Assembly: GCA_012521395.1 (NCBI GenBank)
Contig: JAAYML010000127.1
Location: 38,949 to 102,948, forward strand
From: Candidatus Epulonipiscium sp.
GTDB taxonomy: Bacteria; Bacillota; Clostridia; Lachnospirales; Defluviitaleaceae
Reading direction: 5' to 3'
DNA: 64,000 nucleotides
Below the pieces are notes generated by a model that made no database searches, was not told the DNA's origin, and worked only from the letters and a program-made list of their open reading frames with translations. The position numbers and the translations under genes were made by a program. Shown here in pieces: positions 10,962 to 20,287 of the stretch; the stretch's first letter is position 1; every line of letters starts with the position of its first letter.

Positions 10962-11037
10962 ATTCGTTTTTTATACCCCATATTTTTCTAATCAGCTTAG
11001 ATAATATTTTTGGCATTTTAACTACCATTATCCTCAT
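10960..11037 (-). CDS. spoVM: Stage V sporulation protein M (25 aa), absent from supplied ORF track
   Basis: Reverse translation MRIMVVKMPKILSKLIRKIWGIKNE*; GAGGTG RBS 6 nt upstream; amphipathic basic helix; rpmB-spoVM-thiN synteny as in Bacillus. Confidence 0.85.
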   Translation of the reverse strand: MRIMVVKMPKILSKLIRKIWGIKNE

Positions 11038-11050
11038 TTTTTTCACCTCA

Positions 11051-11194
11051 CTAATATTTTTTAAAAAAGATATATCCTAAAAATAAAAATAGTATGGCAG
11101 TAATAACAACAAAACTAGTCCCCGGAAGAAGAAACACCAAAAGCATACCCATTCCAACTGAAAAAAGAAATAAGCCAAGTATCCTGCTCTTCAT
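11051..11194 (-). CDS. 47-aa predicted membrane microprotein
   Basis: Reverse translation MKSRILGLFLFSVGMGMLLVFLLPGTSFVVITAILFLFLGYIFFKKY*; two hydrophobic segments; between thiN and spoVM. Confidence 0.6.
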   Translation of the reverse strand: MKSRILGLFLFSVGMGMLLVFLLPGTSFVVITAILFLFLGYIFFKKY

Positions 11195-11258
11195 ATCCTT
11201 TCTCTTCCCTTAATTTTTTCATTATATTTTATTCATACTTATAAAAATGTGTGCAAAA

Positions 11259-11285
11259 AAAGGTCTCAATCGATTTGAGACCTTT
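11259..11285 (-). terminator. Intrinsic terminator of thiN (overlaps its stop codon)
   Basis: AAAGGTCTCAA-TCGAT-TTGAGACCTTT; T7 tract on minus strand. Confidence 0.8.
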
Positions 11286-11931
11286 ACTCTTTTAATACTT
11301 GAATGACTAAAAGAAAACCCGCCTTTATGCAGATGCTTGCCGTAGATGCAGTCATCACATTACTGATCCCATATGAACTGCCACTGTATAAGACCGCTTC
11401 ATTCAAAGGATATTCTAAACCTTTTGTCGTAACACCATGGACTTCTAAAGAAAAAGGAATAAGTGAGACAAAATTACCCTTTTCTCCCTTAAGGGTAATT
11501 TCTTTATCAATTAAATAAATCTTCTGAGTTGAAGTTATAAGTGAAATAGCTATCTTCTTTTGTAAACCATAATATAATAAATGGATATTCGCTAAAGTAT
11601 GGTCCAGCCGGTTTCCAGTTCCACCAATAATATAAATTTCCCGGGGATTTTTTTCTATGGCAATATCCAGGGCAAGTTCCGTATCGGTTTTATCTTTTTT
11701 GGAAGGAAAACTTTTAAAAATGATATTTTTATCTTGATAATAATGCATATCTTCCTTTGAAGCAGAATCAAAATCGCCTACGATTAAATCCGGAACTAAG
11801 GACATTGCCCTTGCATGGCTTATACCCCTGTCTGCACAGATAATATAATCTGAATCATCCGCATAACTTCTGGCAAAAGAATAATCCTCAATATCTCCGC
11901 CGGCAATAATTAATATTTTCACTTTTTCCAT
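11284..11931 (-). CDS. thiN: Thiamine pyrophosphokinase
   Basis: ADRGISHA, LIVGDFDS, DKTDTELALD motifs. Confidence 0.95.
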   Translation of the reverse strand: MEKVKILIIAGGDIEDYSFARSYADDSDYIICADRGISHARAMSLVPDLIVGDFDSASKEDMHYYQDKNIIFKSFPSKKDKTDTELALDIAIEKNPREIYIIGGTGNRLDHTLANIHLLYYGLQKKIAISLITSTQKIYLIDKEITLKGEKGNFVSLIPFSLEVHGVTTKGLEYPLNEAVLYSGSSYGISNVMTASTASICIKAGFLLVIQVLKE

Positions 11932-12806
11932 CTCCTTTGCTCATTGGATTCGAGTTCATTATAGAGACTCTTGTAACGCTGATACCGTTCAAAATCAATG
12001 AGACCTTCCTCTACCATTTCCTTAATTTTACATTGAGGTTCATGTATATGACTACAAGGTATAAATTTGCAAGCATTATTATAAGGAACAAACTCCCTGT
12101 AATAATCTTGCAGTTTCATTGAATCCAAATGAGAAAGGGAAAGGGAACTGAAGCCTGGCGTATCAAGAACAAAACCACCATTATCCAGGGGTAACAGTTC
12201 TACATGTCTTGTCGTATGTTTTCCTCTTTTTATTTTTTCACTAATCATTCCTGTTGCTAATTTTAAAGAAGTATCAATGGCATTCAGCAAAGAAGATTTA
12301 CCAACACCTGAGGGGCCAGCAAAAACTGTTGTTTTATCCGCTAAAGCTTCTTTTAGTTCTAAAATACCTTCATTGGATACTGTACTGCTTAATATGGTTT
12401 TATAACCAGCCTTCTTATAAATGGCTGCCAGCTCTTTACAAACCTTTTCTTCTTCTAAATCAATTTTATTAAAGCAAATAACAATCTCCAGACCTTGTTC
12501 TTCAGCTAAAATTAAAAATCTGTCCAGAAGCTGCAGATTGACATTAGGATTTTTTACAGCAAATACAATCACTGCCTGATCAACATTGGCCACCGGTGGA
12601 CGAATTAAGTAATTCTTCCGTGGCAATATATTCACAATACTGCCACGGTTTTCTTCATTTAAAAGTGTTATTTCTGCTTTATCACCTACATAAGGAATTA
12701 AATTGATGTTTCTAAATTTCCCCTTAGCTTTACATTCATATACCTTGTCATCAACTCTGACATAATAAAAGCCAGCAATACCTTTTACAATCGTTCCTAC
12801 AATCAT
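11919..12806 (-). CDS. rsgA: Ribosome small subunit-dependent GTPase A
   Basis: Circularly permuted GTPase motifs (FNKID, GPSGVGKSSLLN, DTPGF) and C-terminal Cys/His zinc site. Confidence 0.96.
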   Translation of the reverse strand: MIVGTIVKGIAGFYYVRVDDKVYECKAKGKFRNINLIPYVGDKAEITLLNEENRGSIVNILPRKNYLIRPPVANVDQAVIVFAVKNPNVNLQLLDRFLILAEEQGLEIVICFNKIDLEEEKVCKELAAIYKKAGYKTILSSTVSNEGILELKEALADKTTVFAGPSGVGKSSLLNAIDTSLKLATGMISEKIKRGKHTTRHVELLPLDNGGFVLDTPGFSSLSLSHLDSMKLQDYYREFVPYNNACKFIPCSHIHEPQCKIKEMVEEGLIDFERYQRYKSLYNELESNEQRRWKK

Positions 12807-14851
12807 TCTGTCTCCTCCACAGTATTTACAGGATTAGTAAAAGATATATTTTCTCTATATTTTATAACATCATTAATATAGACTTCGATAAATCCTTCGC
12901 CTTCTCCAACAATTGGAACTTTTATAGGAAACTCAGAAATATCATGATTTTTATCATAAACAAATCTGTTTTCCCGGTTGAGTCTGATTTTTACATTGAC
13001 TATTGGCAAATCAATATCGGTTGGTGCCATAATCTCTATAACTTTTTCAACCGGTCCTCCCGTATTATTGTTGTCAGTAGGTTTATCTGGTTCTTCAGTT
13101 TTATTGGAACCTTCACTAATTACCAAATCTACTGCATAACCTTCTCTTACCAACTCACCTGGAGCAACACTCTGACTAATGACATAACCTTTTTCTACTT
13201 CATCACTAGGCACATAAGTCCTGCTGCCTACATTCAAACCTGAATTACGCAATTGGTTAACAGCAGCTTCTTCACTTAAATTGACTACCTTGGGCACAGG
13301 AATCGTTTGTATTTCTTTTCCTAAACTTATGGTAATTTTTACTGTATCGCCTTCTTTTAATAAAGTTCCCGCTTCAGGTTCCTGAGAAATTATATGATTT
13401 TCTTCTACTTCATCGCTATATTGGGAATCAACGGATACATCAAAGTATTCTTCTAACATACGAATAGCCGTATCATAATCTAAATCAACCACATCTGGTA
13501 CCTCAAAACTCTGGTAACCCTTGCTTACCTTTACTACAACTTCAGAATTAATGTTAATGACCGTTCCTTCTTGTGGATCCTGAAAAGCTATTTTCCCTTC
13601 TTCAATTTCATCATCAAATATTTCTTCCTCTTCAATAAGAATAAGTTTCCTTTCATCTAATAAAGCTTTTGCTTCTTCAACAGTCATATTTAATAATGAC
13701 GGAACTTCCACAACCTTAGGTGTTAAATAACTGCGAATCATTTTAATTCCTACAGCGCTTAAAATAACAATAATAATCAATGAAGTGAATACTGCTCCTG
13801 CAACCACCCACTTTTCTTTAGGATTTTTCTCTTCAAATGCCTCGTCCTCGGAATCCTCATTATCAAAATCCTCAAATTCTGCATCCATATCATCTTTTAG
13901 CCCGTTAAGTTCTTTTGAATAATTGTTTTGATATTCTCCTCTTAAAATTTTCATCTCATCCTGAGTCATTTCAATCGTAGGGGAATCTATTAAATCTCTT
14001 TGATTCATATAAACAAATTTTCCTGTTGGCTCATCTATAGCTCTTTCCATGTCCCTTATCATTTCATCAATACTTTTATATCTGTTTTCAGTTTTCTTTT
14101 GAGTGGCTTTTAAAATAATATCTTCGAGACTTGGAAAAATATCAGGATTAACCGTTGACGGAGCAGGAAGCTCTTCATTAATATGTTTAAGCGCTACTGT
14201 AACCGGACTATCTCCTTCAAAAGGCAAAGTTTTTGTAATCATCTCATACATAACAATTCCTAAAGAATATATATCACTTGTTTTGTCAACAAAGCCGCCC
14301 CTGGCCTGTTCAGGAGAAAAATAATGTACAGAGCCAATCGCATTGCCCGTTGTAACGACTGTTGAAGAATCAACTGCTCTTGCAATTCCAAAATCTGCAA
14401 CTTTCAAAACGCCTTCATCGGTTACCAATATATTTTGAGGTTTTATATCCCTATGGATAATATTATTCTTATGGGCATGCTGTAATGCCGATGCAATATC
14501 CAACCCAAACTTCAGGGTTTTGGTAGAAGAAAAGGGTGCTTCTTCGTCAATCATTTGTTTAAGGGTTTTTCCCTGAATATATTCCATGACAATGTAATAT
14601 AGGTTATCTTCATTGCCGACATCATAAATGTTTACAATATTAGGATGAGACAAGCTTGCTGCAGACTGCGCTTCAACCCTAAATCTTGTCACAAACTCCT
14701 CATCACTGACAAATTCTTCTCTTAATACTTTTATTGCTACATAACGTTGTAATTTATTACATTTCGCTTTATATACAATAGACATGCCGCCAGCACCAAT
14801 TTTTTCAATTATTTCATAGCGATTGCTTAGTATATATCCTTTTTGCAGCAT
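12803..14851 (-). CDS. prkC: Membrane Ser/Thr kinase with three PASTA repeats
   Basis: HRDIKPQNIL, DFGIAR kinase motifs; TM segment; three PASTA-like repeats. Confidence 0.95.
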   Translation of the reverse strand: MLQKGYILSNRYEIIEKIGAGGMSIVYKAKCNKLQRYVAIKVLREEFVSDEEFVTRFRVEAQSAASLSHPNIVNIYDVGNEDNLYYIVMEYIQGKTLKQMIDEEAPFSSTKTLKFGLDIASALQHAHKNNIIHRDIKPQNILVTDEGVLKVADFGIARAVDSSTVVTTGNAIGSVHYFSPEQARGGFVDKTSDIYSLGIVMYEMITKTLPFEGDSPVTVALKHINEELPAPSTVNPDIFPSLEDIILKATQKKTENRYKSIDEMIRDMERAIDEPTGKFVYMNQRDLIDSPTIEMTQDEMKILRGEYQNNYSKELNGLKDDMDAEFEDFDNEDSEDEAFEEKNPKEKWVVAGAVFTSLIIIVILSAVGIKMIRSYLTPKVVEVPSLLNMTVEEAKALLDERKLILIEEEEIFDDEIEEGKIAFQDPQEGTVININSEVVVKVSKGYQSFEVPDVVDLDYDTAIRMLEEYFDVSVDSQYSDEVEENHIISQEPEAGTLLKEGDTVKITISLGKEIQTIPVPKVVNLSEEAAVNQLRNSGLNVGSRTYVPSDEVEKGYVISQSVAPGELVREGYAVDLVISEGSNKTEEPDKPTDNNNTGGPVEKVIEIMAPTDIDLPIVNVKIRLNRENRFVYDKNHDISEFPIKVPIVGEGEGFIEVYINDVIKYRENISFTNPVNTVEETE

Positions 14852-14855
14852 TTTC

Positions 14856-15605
14856 TCACCTTCCTTCCCTTCCCCTTATAATGATGACGGAAATATTATC
14901 AAATCCTCCCTTTTCATTGGCTCTGTCAACTAAAGCTTGAGATAAGTCTTCTAAATCCGCGTTTCCCTTTACTATATGTAAAATTTCCTCTTCATCTAAC
15001 ATATTGGATAAACCATCTGAACACATTAAGGTCAGGGTTTCATCCGTAATATCTTCTGTATAAAAATCAACATCGACAGTAGAATTTGTTCCTACTGCCC
15101 TTGTAATGATATTACGATTAGGATGATGCAGGGCTTCTTTTTCAGTAATTTCTCCTTTTCTAACCATTTCTTCCACAAAAGAATGGTCCAGGGTCAACTG
15201 ACGGATACGGTCACCTTGAATAAGATATACTCGGCTGTCACCTACATGTGCTACATAGATTTTATCTTCCAGAAAAACAGCTACTAAAAAAGTTGTCCCC
15301 ATTCCATTATAATTGGGATCATTTTGAGCTTTAGAATAAACATGATTATTCGTATAAAGAATTGCATCATGTAAAAAAGCATTTAAATTATCCCGCGTAA
15401 TTTCATGATCTCTATGCTCTCTAACAAATTCGCAAAAGCACTGTATGGCTAAAGAACTGGCATATTCTCCTGCCTGATGACCACCCATGCCATCAGCAAC
15501 AATATAAAGATTTGGAAGACAACCATATGGCTGATCGTGTAAAAAAATGGCATCTTCATTTTTGTTTCTGTGTCTTCCAATATGGCATTGCCCTGCTGAA
15601 ATCAT
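14856..15605 (-). CDS. prpC: PP2C-type protein phosphatase
   Basis: NEDA, VADGMGGH, CSDGLSNM motifs. Confidence 0.95.
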   Translation of the reverse strand: MISAGQCHIGRHRNKNEDAIFLHDQPYGCLPNLYIVADGMGGHQAGEYASSLAIQCFCEFVREHRDHEITRDNLNAFLHDAILYTNNHVYSKAQNDPNYNGMGTTFLVAVFLEDKIYVAHVGDSRVYLIQGDRIRQLTLDHSFVEEMVRKGEITEKEALHHPNRNIITRAVGTNSTVDVDFYTEDITDETLTLMCSDGLSNMLDEEEILHIVKGNADLEDLSQALVDRANEKGGFDNISVIIIRGREGR

Positions 15606-16651
15606 TTTCCCACCCCATTTCCTTCTAAGTACCTTCGCCTCAATTGTCCGCAGGCTGCATCAATATCACTGCCCAATCTTCTTCTTATGGTCGTTTGAAT
15701 ACCTTTTGACTCTAAAATCTTTTTGAAATAGTTAATCCTTTCCTGGTGACTTTCACGATAATGACTTTCCTTAACAGGATTCATCGGAATTAAATTGACA
15801 TGACACAATAACGCTTTTAATTTATCTGCCAGCTCGTAAGCATGTTCTTCCCTGTCATTTACCTGATTAATTAAAGCATATTCAAAAGTAATTCTTCGAT
15901 GGGTCTTTTCAATATAATAAGAACAAGCTTTTAATAATTCATCCATATAATATCTTTTAGCTATAGGCATAATTTCCTGTCTTATCCTATCGTTAGGCGC
16001 ATGCAAAGAAATCGCTAAAGTAATTTGTAAATTTTTATCTGCCAAATCATATATTTTATCCACTAAACCACAGGTTGATAAGGTAATATGTCTTTGACCA
16101 ATATTTGCACCTTTTGGATGATTGATGATCGAGATAAACTTAAGAATATTATCATAATTATCTAAGGGTTCTCCAGCACCCATAATAACAATATTTGATA
16201 TTTTTCTATTGCTATCTTTTTCAATTTGATAAATTTGTCCTGCCATTTCACCAGCAGACAAATTACGTATCAACCCTTCTAAAGTTGATGCGCAAAAAGC
16301 ACATCCCATTCTGCAACCCACTTGAGATGAAATACAAGCACTATTTCCATAATTATAACTCATCAAAACACTTTCTATTATATTATTATCCTTTAGACGA
16401 AACAAGTATTTTATTGTTTTGTCAATTTTAGAGATATATTTTTGTTCCAGGCTAACAAGATTGCAATCAAAACTTGCTTTAAGCTTTTCCCTTAATTCTC
16501 CTGGAAGATTTGTCATTTCATCAAAAGCTACTGTCCTTTTCCCATGAATCCAATGAAATATTTGCTCTCCACGGAATTCTTTTTCTCCCATTTCCAGCAT
16601 AAGCTTCTTCAATTCTTCTACGGTTAATGAAGCAATTTCTCTATCTTGCAT
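15602..16651 (-). CDS. rlmN: Dual-specificity rRNA/tRNA methyltransferase RlmN (radical SAM)
   Basis: CRMGCAFCAST; GAGEPLDNYDN; C-terminal RRRLGSDIDAACGQL. Confidence 0.97.
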   Translation of the reverse strand: MQDREIASLTVEELKKLMLEMGEKEFRGEQIFHWIHGKRTVAFDEMTNLPGELREKLKASFDCNLVSLEQKYISKIDKTIKYLFRLKDNNIIESVLMSYNYGNSACISSQVGCRMGCAFCASTLEGLIRNLSAGEMAGQIYQIEKDSNRKISNIVIMGAGEPLDNYDNILKFISIINHPKGANIGQRHITLSTCGLVDKIYDLADKNLQITLAISLHAPNDRIRQEIMPIAKRYYMDELLKACSYYIEKTHRRITFEYALINQVNDREEHAYELADKLKALLCHVNLIPMNPVKESHYRESHQERINYFKKILESKGIQTTIRRRLGSDIDAACGQLRRRYLEGNGVGK

Positions 16652-16660
16652 TTTATCCTC

Positions 16661-18010
16661 CTATTTTTTTCTCAGTCTTGCAATAAAGAAACCATCGGTA
16701 TTATGAATATGAGGGTATAATTGTATATATCCTTTTTTTGTATCATGATTTTGAATACTTTCAGGAATATAAGGATTAAGGTCTTCGAGCTCAAAATCAA
16801 AATTTTTAATAAACCATTTTATATTTTCAAGATTTTCTTTTTCAGAGATAGTGCAAGTGCTGTATACCAGAACCCCATTCCTCTTCAGATATTGCGAAGA
16901 AATTTCTAATATCTTTCTTTGAATATTTATCAGGCTCTCTAAATCCCTGTTTTCTTTTTTCCATTTGATATCTGGCTTTTTACGGATGATTCCAAGACCA
17001 GAACAAGGGGCATCGACTAAAACCTTATCCATTGTATTTACCAGCTTTTCATCCAGTTCAGTTGCATCTTTTTCTTCGGTTTCAATGATACAAATCCCTA
17101 ATCTTTTAGCAGTGTCTGCCACTAAATTTAATTTTTTTTCATGAATATCCCTAGCCAATATATAACCTTCGTTATGCATCAATTCTCCTAAATGGGTTGC
17201 TTTCCCTCCTGGAGCACTGCAAACGTCAAGAATTCTTTCCCCTTTCTCTGGAGCCAAAATATGTCCTACCAGCATGGAACTTTCATCTTGAACTTGAAAT
17301 AAACCCTTATTAAAGGATTCTAAGTCTCCAAGTGATGAAGTCTTAGAAATATAAAGAGCTTCTTTTAAATACAAACCTTGGGAAACTTGAACTCCTTCTT
17401 TTAATAAAGATTTTGCTAAAGAGGAAATATCATTTTTTAATAAATTACAACGAATACTGATCGGGGGATTGATATTCGATGCCTGACATAATTCTTCTAC
17501 GAAATCTGCTTCGTAATATTGCAGCCAGTAGTCTAAAATCCATTGAGGAAAAGAGTATCTAACTGACAAATAATTCAGAAAATCCTTCTTTGGATCCGGA
17601 TAAGAAATCATATCCTTATGCCGTACGATATTTCTTAATACTCCATTTACAAAAGCCGATAAGCCGGATAAACCTTTCTTCTTTGTTATTTCAACGGCTT
17701 CATTACAAGCTGCTGAAGGAGGTACTTTATCCATAAACAATATCTGGTATACCGAAGCTCTTAAAATACTTCTAATAATTGCTTTCATCTTTTTTGTTTT
17801 TATTTTGGAAAAAGAATTAATGACATAGTCAATGGTTAAAAGATAGCGGACTGTTCCATTAACAATATTTGTAATAAAGGCTTTGTCTAAATCCGTTAAG
17901 TAACCGTAATAACTTAAATTATCCTTAAGAGATATATTGCTATATGCACCTTCTTCATTGATTTCAGAAATAATATTGACTGCTATTTCCCTTGGCTTTA
18001 ATTTTTCCAT
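16661..18010 (-). CDS. rsmB: 16S rRNA (cytosine967-C5)-methyltransferase RsmB/Sun
   Basis: NusB-like N-terminus; DVCSAPGGKATHL; DAPCSGLGI. Confidence 0.95.
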   Translation of the reverse strand: MEKLKPREIAVNIISEINEEGAYSNISLKDNLSYYGYLTDLDKAFITNIVNGTVRYLLTIDYVINSFSKIKTKKMKAIIRSILRASVYQILFMDKVPPSAACNEAVEITKKKGLSGLSAFVNGVLRNIVRHKDMISYPDPKKDFLNYLSVRYSFPQWILDYWLQYYEADFVEELCQASNINPPISIRCNLLKNDISSLAKSLLKEGVQVSQGLYLKEALYISKTSSLGDLESFNKGLFQVQDESSMLVGHILAPEKGERILDVCSAPGGKATHLGELMHNEGYILARDIHEKKLNLVADTAKRLGICIIETEEKDATELDEKLVNTMDKVLVDAPCSGLGIIRKKPDIKWKKENRDLESLINIQRKILEISSQYLKRNGVLVYSTCTISEKENLENIKWFIKNFDFELEDLNPYIPESIQNHDTKKGYIQLYPHIHNTDGFFIARLRKK

Positions 18011-18085
18011 ATGCGTACTCCTTAATCAATAAATTACATTTCAATAGAATCTAATATTCTCCTTAATTTTTATATATCATTCATG

Positions 18086-18116
18086 ATAAAAAGCGTTACA
18101 TAGTAACGCTTTTTAT
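18086..18116 (-). terminator. Intrinsic terminator after yugP-like gene
   Basis: ATAAAAAGCGTTAC-ATA-GTAACGCTTTTTAT. Confidence 0.75.
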
Positions 18117-18130
18117 AGATGACTTTTCTG

Positions 18131-18820
18131 CTACCTTCTTCTGCGACCACCATTAGCAAGTAATATTAAGCGGAGCAAATTTGCTACTGCAACTGCAGCC
18201 GCTGCGACATAAGTCAGGGCAGCAGCGCTCAAAACTTTCCTTGCAGGTCTTATTTCATTGTCCGACAATATCCCCTGTCCTTCTAAAGCAACTAAAGCTC
18301 TTTTGGACGCATTAAATTCTACTGGCAAAGTAATGATTTGAAAAAATACCACCGCACAAAATAAGATTATCCCTAATTCAACAAGGAAAGAAAACGACAA
18401 AACAAATCCAAGCATAATCAAAGGAATGGCCATTCTTGAACTAATACTGACAACTGGAAAAATAGAATGTCTTACTTTTAAGAAACTATAGCTTTCATTA
18501 TGCTGTATGGCATGACCCGCTTCATGGGCAGCAACCCCTACCGATGCGATACTTGTACCATCATATACCGGACCAGACAGTCGAAGGGTTTTCGTTCGGG
18601 GATCATAATGATCAGTTAAATTTCCAGGAATTCTTTCGATGGTTACATCGTATATCCCCTGGTTTTGCAGTATGATTCTTGCCGCCTCTGCCCCAGTCAT
18701 ACCTCTTAAATTTCTAACCTTTAAATACTTGTTAAAAGTTGAATGTACTCTTACCTGAGCATAAATGGTTAAAAGAATTGCTGGTAATACAAAAATGATA
18801 TAATAGGTATCAATATACAT
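18131..18820 (-). CDS. YugP-family zinc metallopeptidase (membrane)
   Basis: VAAHEAGHAIQH zinc motif; TM segments. Confidence 0.9.
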   Translation of the reverse strand: MYIDTYYIIFVLPAILLTIYAQVRVHSTFNKYLKVRNLRGMTGAEAARIILQNQGIYDVTIERIPGNLTDHYDPRTKTLRLSGPVYDGTSIASVGVAAHEAGHAIQHNESYSFLKVRHSIFPVVSISSRMAIPLIMLGFVLSFSFLVELGIILFCAVVFFQIITLPVEFNASKRALVALEGQGILSDNEIRPARKVLSAAALTYVAAAAVAVANLLRLILLANGGRRRR

Positions 18821-18834
18821 TCTATCACCCCTGC

Positions 18835-19797
18835 TTATTTTATTTCATTTCTATTATTGCCTAAAACAATATTTTTTTCTATCTTATGTCCTCTTAAATA
18901 ATCAACAACAGACATTCTTTTCTTATTTTCAGCCTGAATTTCTGTTATCATAAGGCTTCCATCTCCTGTTTTTACAACAATACCTTTATCTTTTATGATT
19001 TCAGTTATTTCTCCCATGACATGAGCATCATATTTCTCATGATATTCTTCAGCTTTCCAAACTTTTATCATTTGATCTTTATAGTAAGTATAGGCACTTG
19101 GCCAGGGAGATAAACCCCTAATTAAATTAATAATTTCTTTTGAGGATTTTGACCAATCGATGCAGCCCATTTCTTTTTGCAACATCGGTGCATAAGTTGC
19201 CTCCTGGTCATTTTGTTTTTGCCTAATTAATTGCCCTGTTTGCAGTTGTTTTAATGTTTCTATTAAAAGGCTGGCCCCCTCAACAGAGAGTCTGTCGTGA
19301 AGTTCCTGGGCCGTATCTTCAGGATATATTTTAACTTCTTTCTTTAATAAAATATCTCCTGTATCCATTCCTTCATCCATAAACATGGTGGTTACACCTG
19401 TGATTTCTTCTCCATTAATGATGGACCATTGGATAGGAGCAGCTCCCCGGTATTTAGGTAAAAGAGAAGCATGAACATTAATACAGCCATATTGGGGCAT
19501 CTCCAATATAGCCTTAGGAAGTATCTGACCAAAGGCCACCACCACAATCAAATCCGGATGAATTTTCTGAAGGCTGTCTATAAATTCAGGTGTTTTAACT
19601 TTCTCTGGCTGATAAACAGGAATATGATATTGAAGAGCCAATTCTTTTACAGGAGGAGCCAGGGTTTTTTTCCCCCTGCCCCTGGGACGGTCTGGCTGAG
19701 TAACCACAGCAGCAATTTCATACTTTTCATCAATTAATTTTTGTAAAGTCGGAACAGCAAAATCTGGTGTCCCCATAAAAACGACTTTCATTCTCAT
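18835..19797 (-). CDS. fmt: Methionyl-tRNA formyltransferase
   Basis: MKVVFMGTPDFAVPTL; HASLLPKYRGAAPIQW. Confidence 0.96.
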   Translation of the reverse strand: MRMKVVFMGTPDFAVPTLQKLIDEKYEIAAVVTQPDRPRGRGKKTLAPPVKELALQYHIPVYQPEKVKTPEFIDSLQKIHPDLIVVVAFGQILPKAILEMPQYGCINVHASLLPKYRGAAPIQWSIINGEEITGVTTMFMDEGMDTGDILLKKEVKIYPEDTAQELHDRLSVEGASLLIETLKQLQTGQLIRQKQNDQEATYAPMLQKEMGCIDWSKSSKEIINLIRGLSPWPSAYTYYKDQMIKVWKAEEYHEKYDAHVMGEITEIIKDKGIVVKTGDGSLMITEIQAENKKRMSVVDYLRGHKIEKNIVLGNNRNEIK

Positions 19798-19807
19798 ACC
19801 CCTTTTC

Positions 19808-20269
19808 TTATTCTTCTTCCTCATCTAAATAGCGGATTACCTTATCGGTAAAAATGATGCCATCCAAGTGATCGATTTCATGACACAAGGCCCTGGCAAG
19901 AAGGCCTTCTCCTTCTATAATAAATTCTTCACCTTTTCTGTTTAAGGCTTTTACTTTAACTTTCAAAGGTCTTTCCACTTCTCCTGTAACACCTGGCACA
20001 CTTAAGCAACCTTCTGGTCCGATTTGCTCTCCTTCTGTTTCAATGAGTTCAGGGTTAATGAGTTCAATAACCCCCTCGCCTATATCAATCACAACAACTC
20101 TTCTTAAAACGCCTACCTGAGGTGCTGCCAGACCCACCCCGTCAGCATTATACATCGTTTCTACCATATCTTCCAGTAACGTAATAATAGAAGGCGTAAT
20201 TTGTTCAACTTTTTTTGCCTTTTTTCTCAATATTTCATCTCCGTCGGTTCTGATTTGTCTTAAAGCCAT
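19808..20269 (-). CDS. def: Peptide deformylase
   Basis: [27 protein letters not shown]. Confidence 0.97.
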   Translation of the reverse strand: MALRQIRTDGDEILRKKAKKVEQITPSIITLLEDMVETMYNADGVGLAAPQVGVLRRVVVIDIGEGVIELINPELIETEGEQIGPEGCLSVPGVTGEVERPLKVKVKALNRKGEEFIIEGEGLLARALCHEIDHLDGIIFTDKVIRYLDEEEE

Positions 20270-20287
20270 ATTTTTTCCTCCTTTAGC

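Noticed and set aside
12944-13243. 99-aa plus-strand ORF in prkC PASTA region
   Set aside because: Low-complexity Phe/Tyr/Ile-rich translation antisense to PASTA repeats
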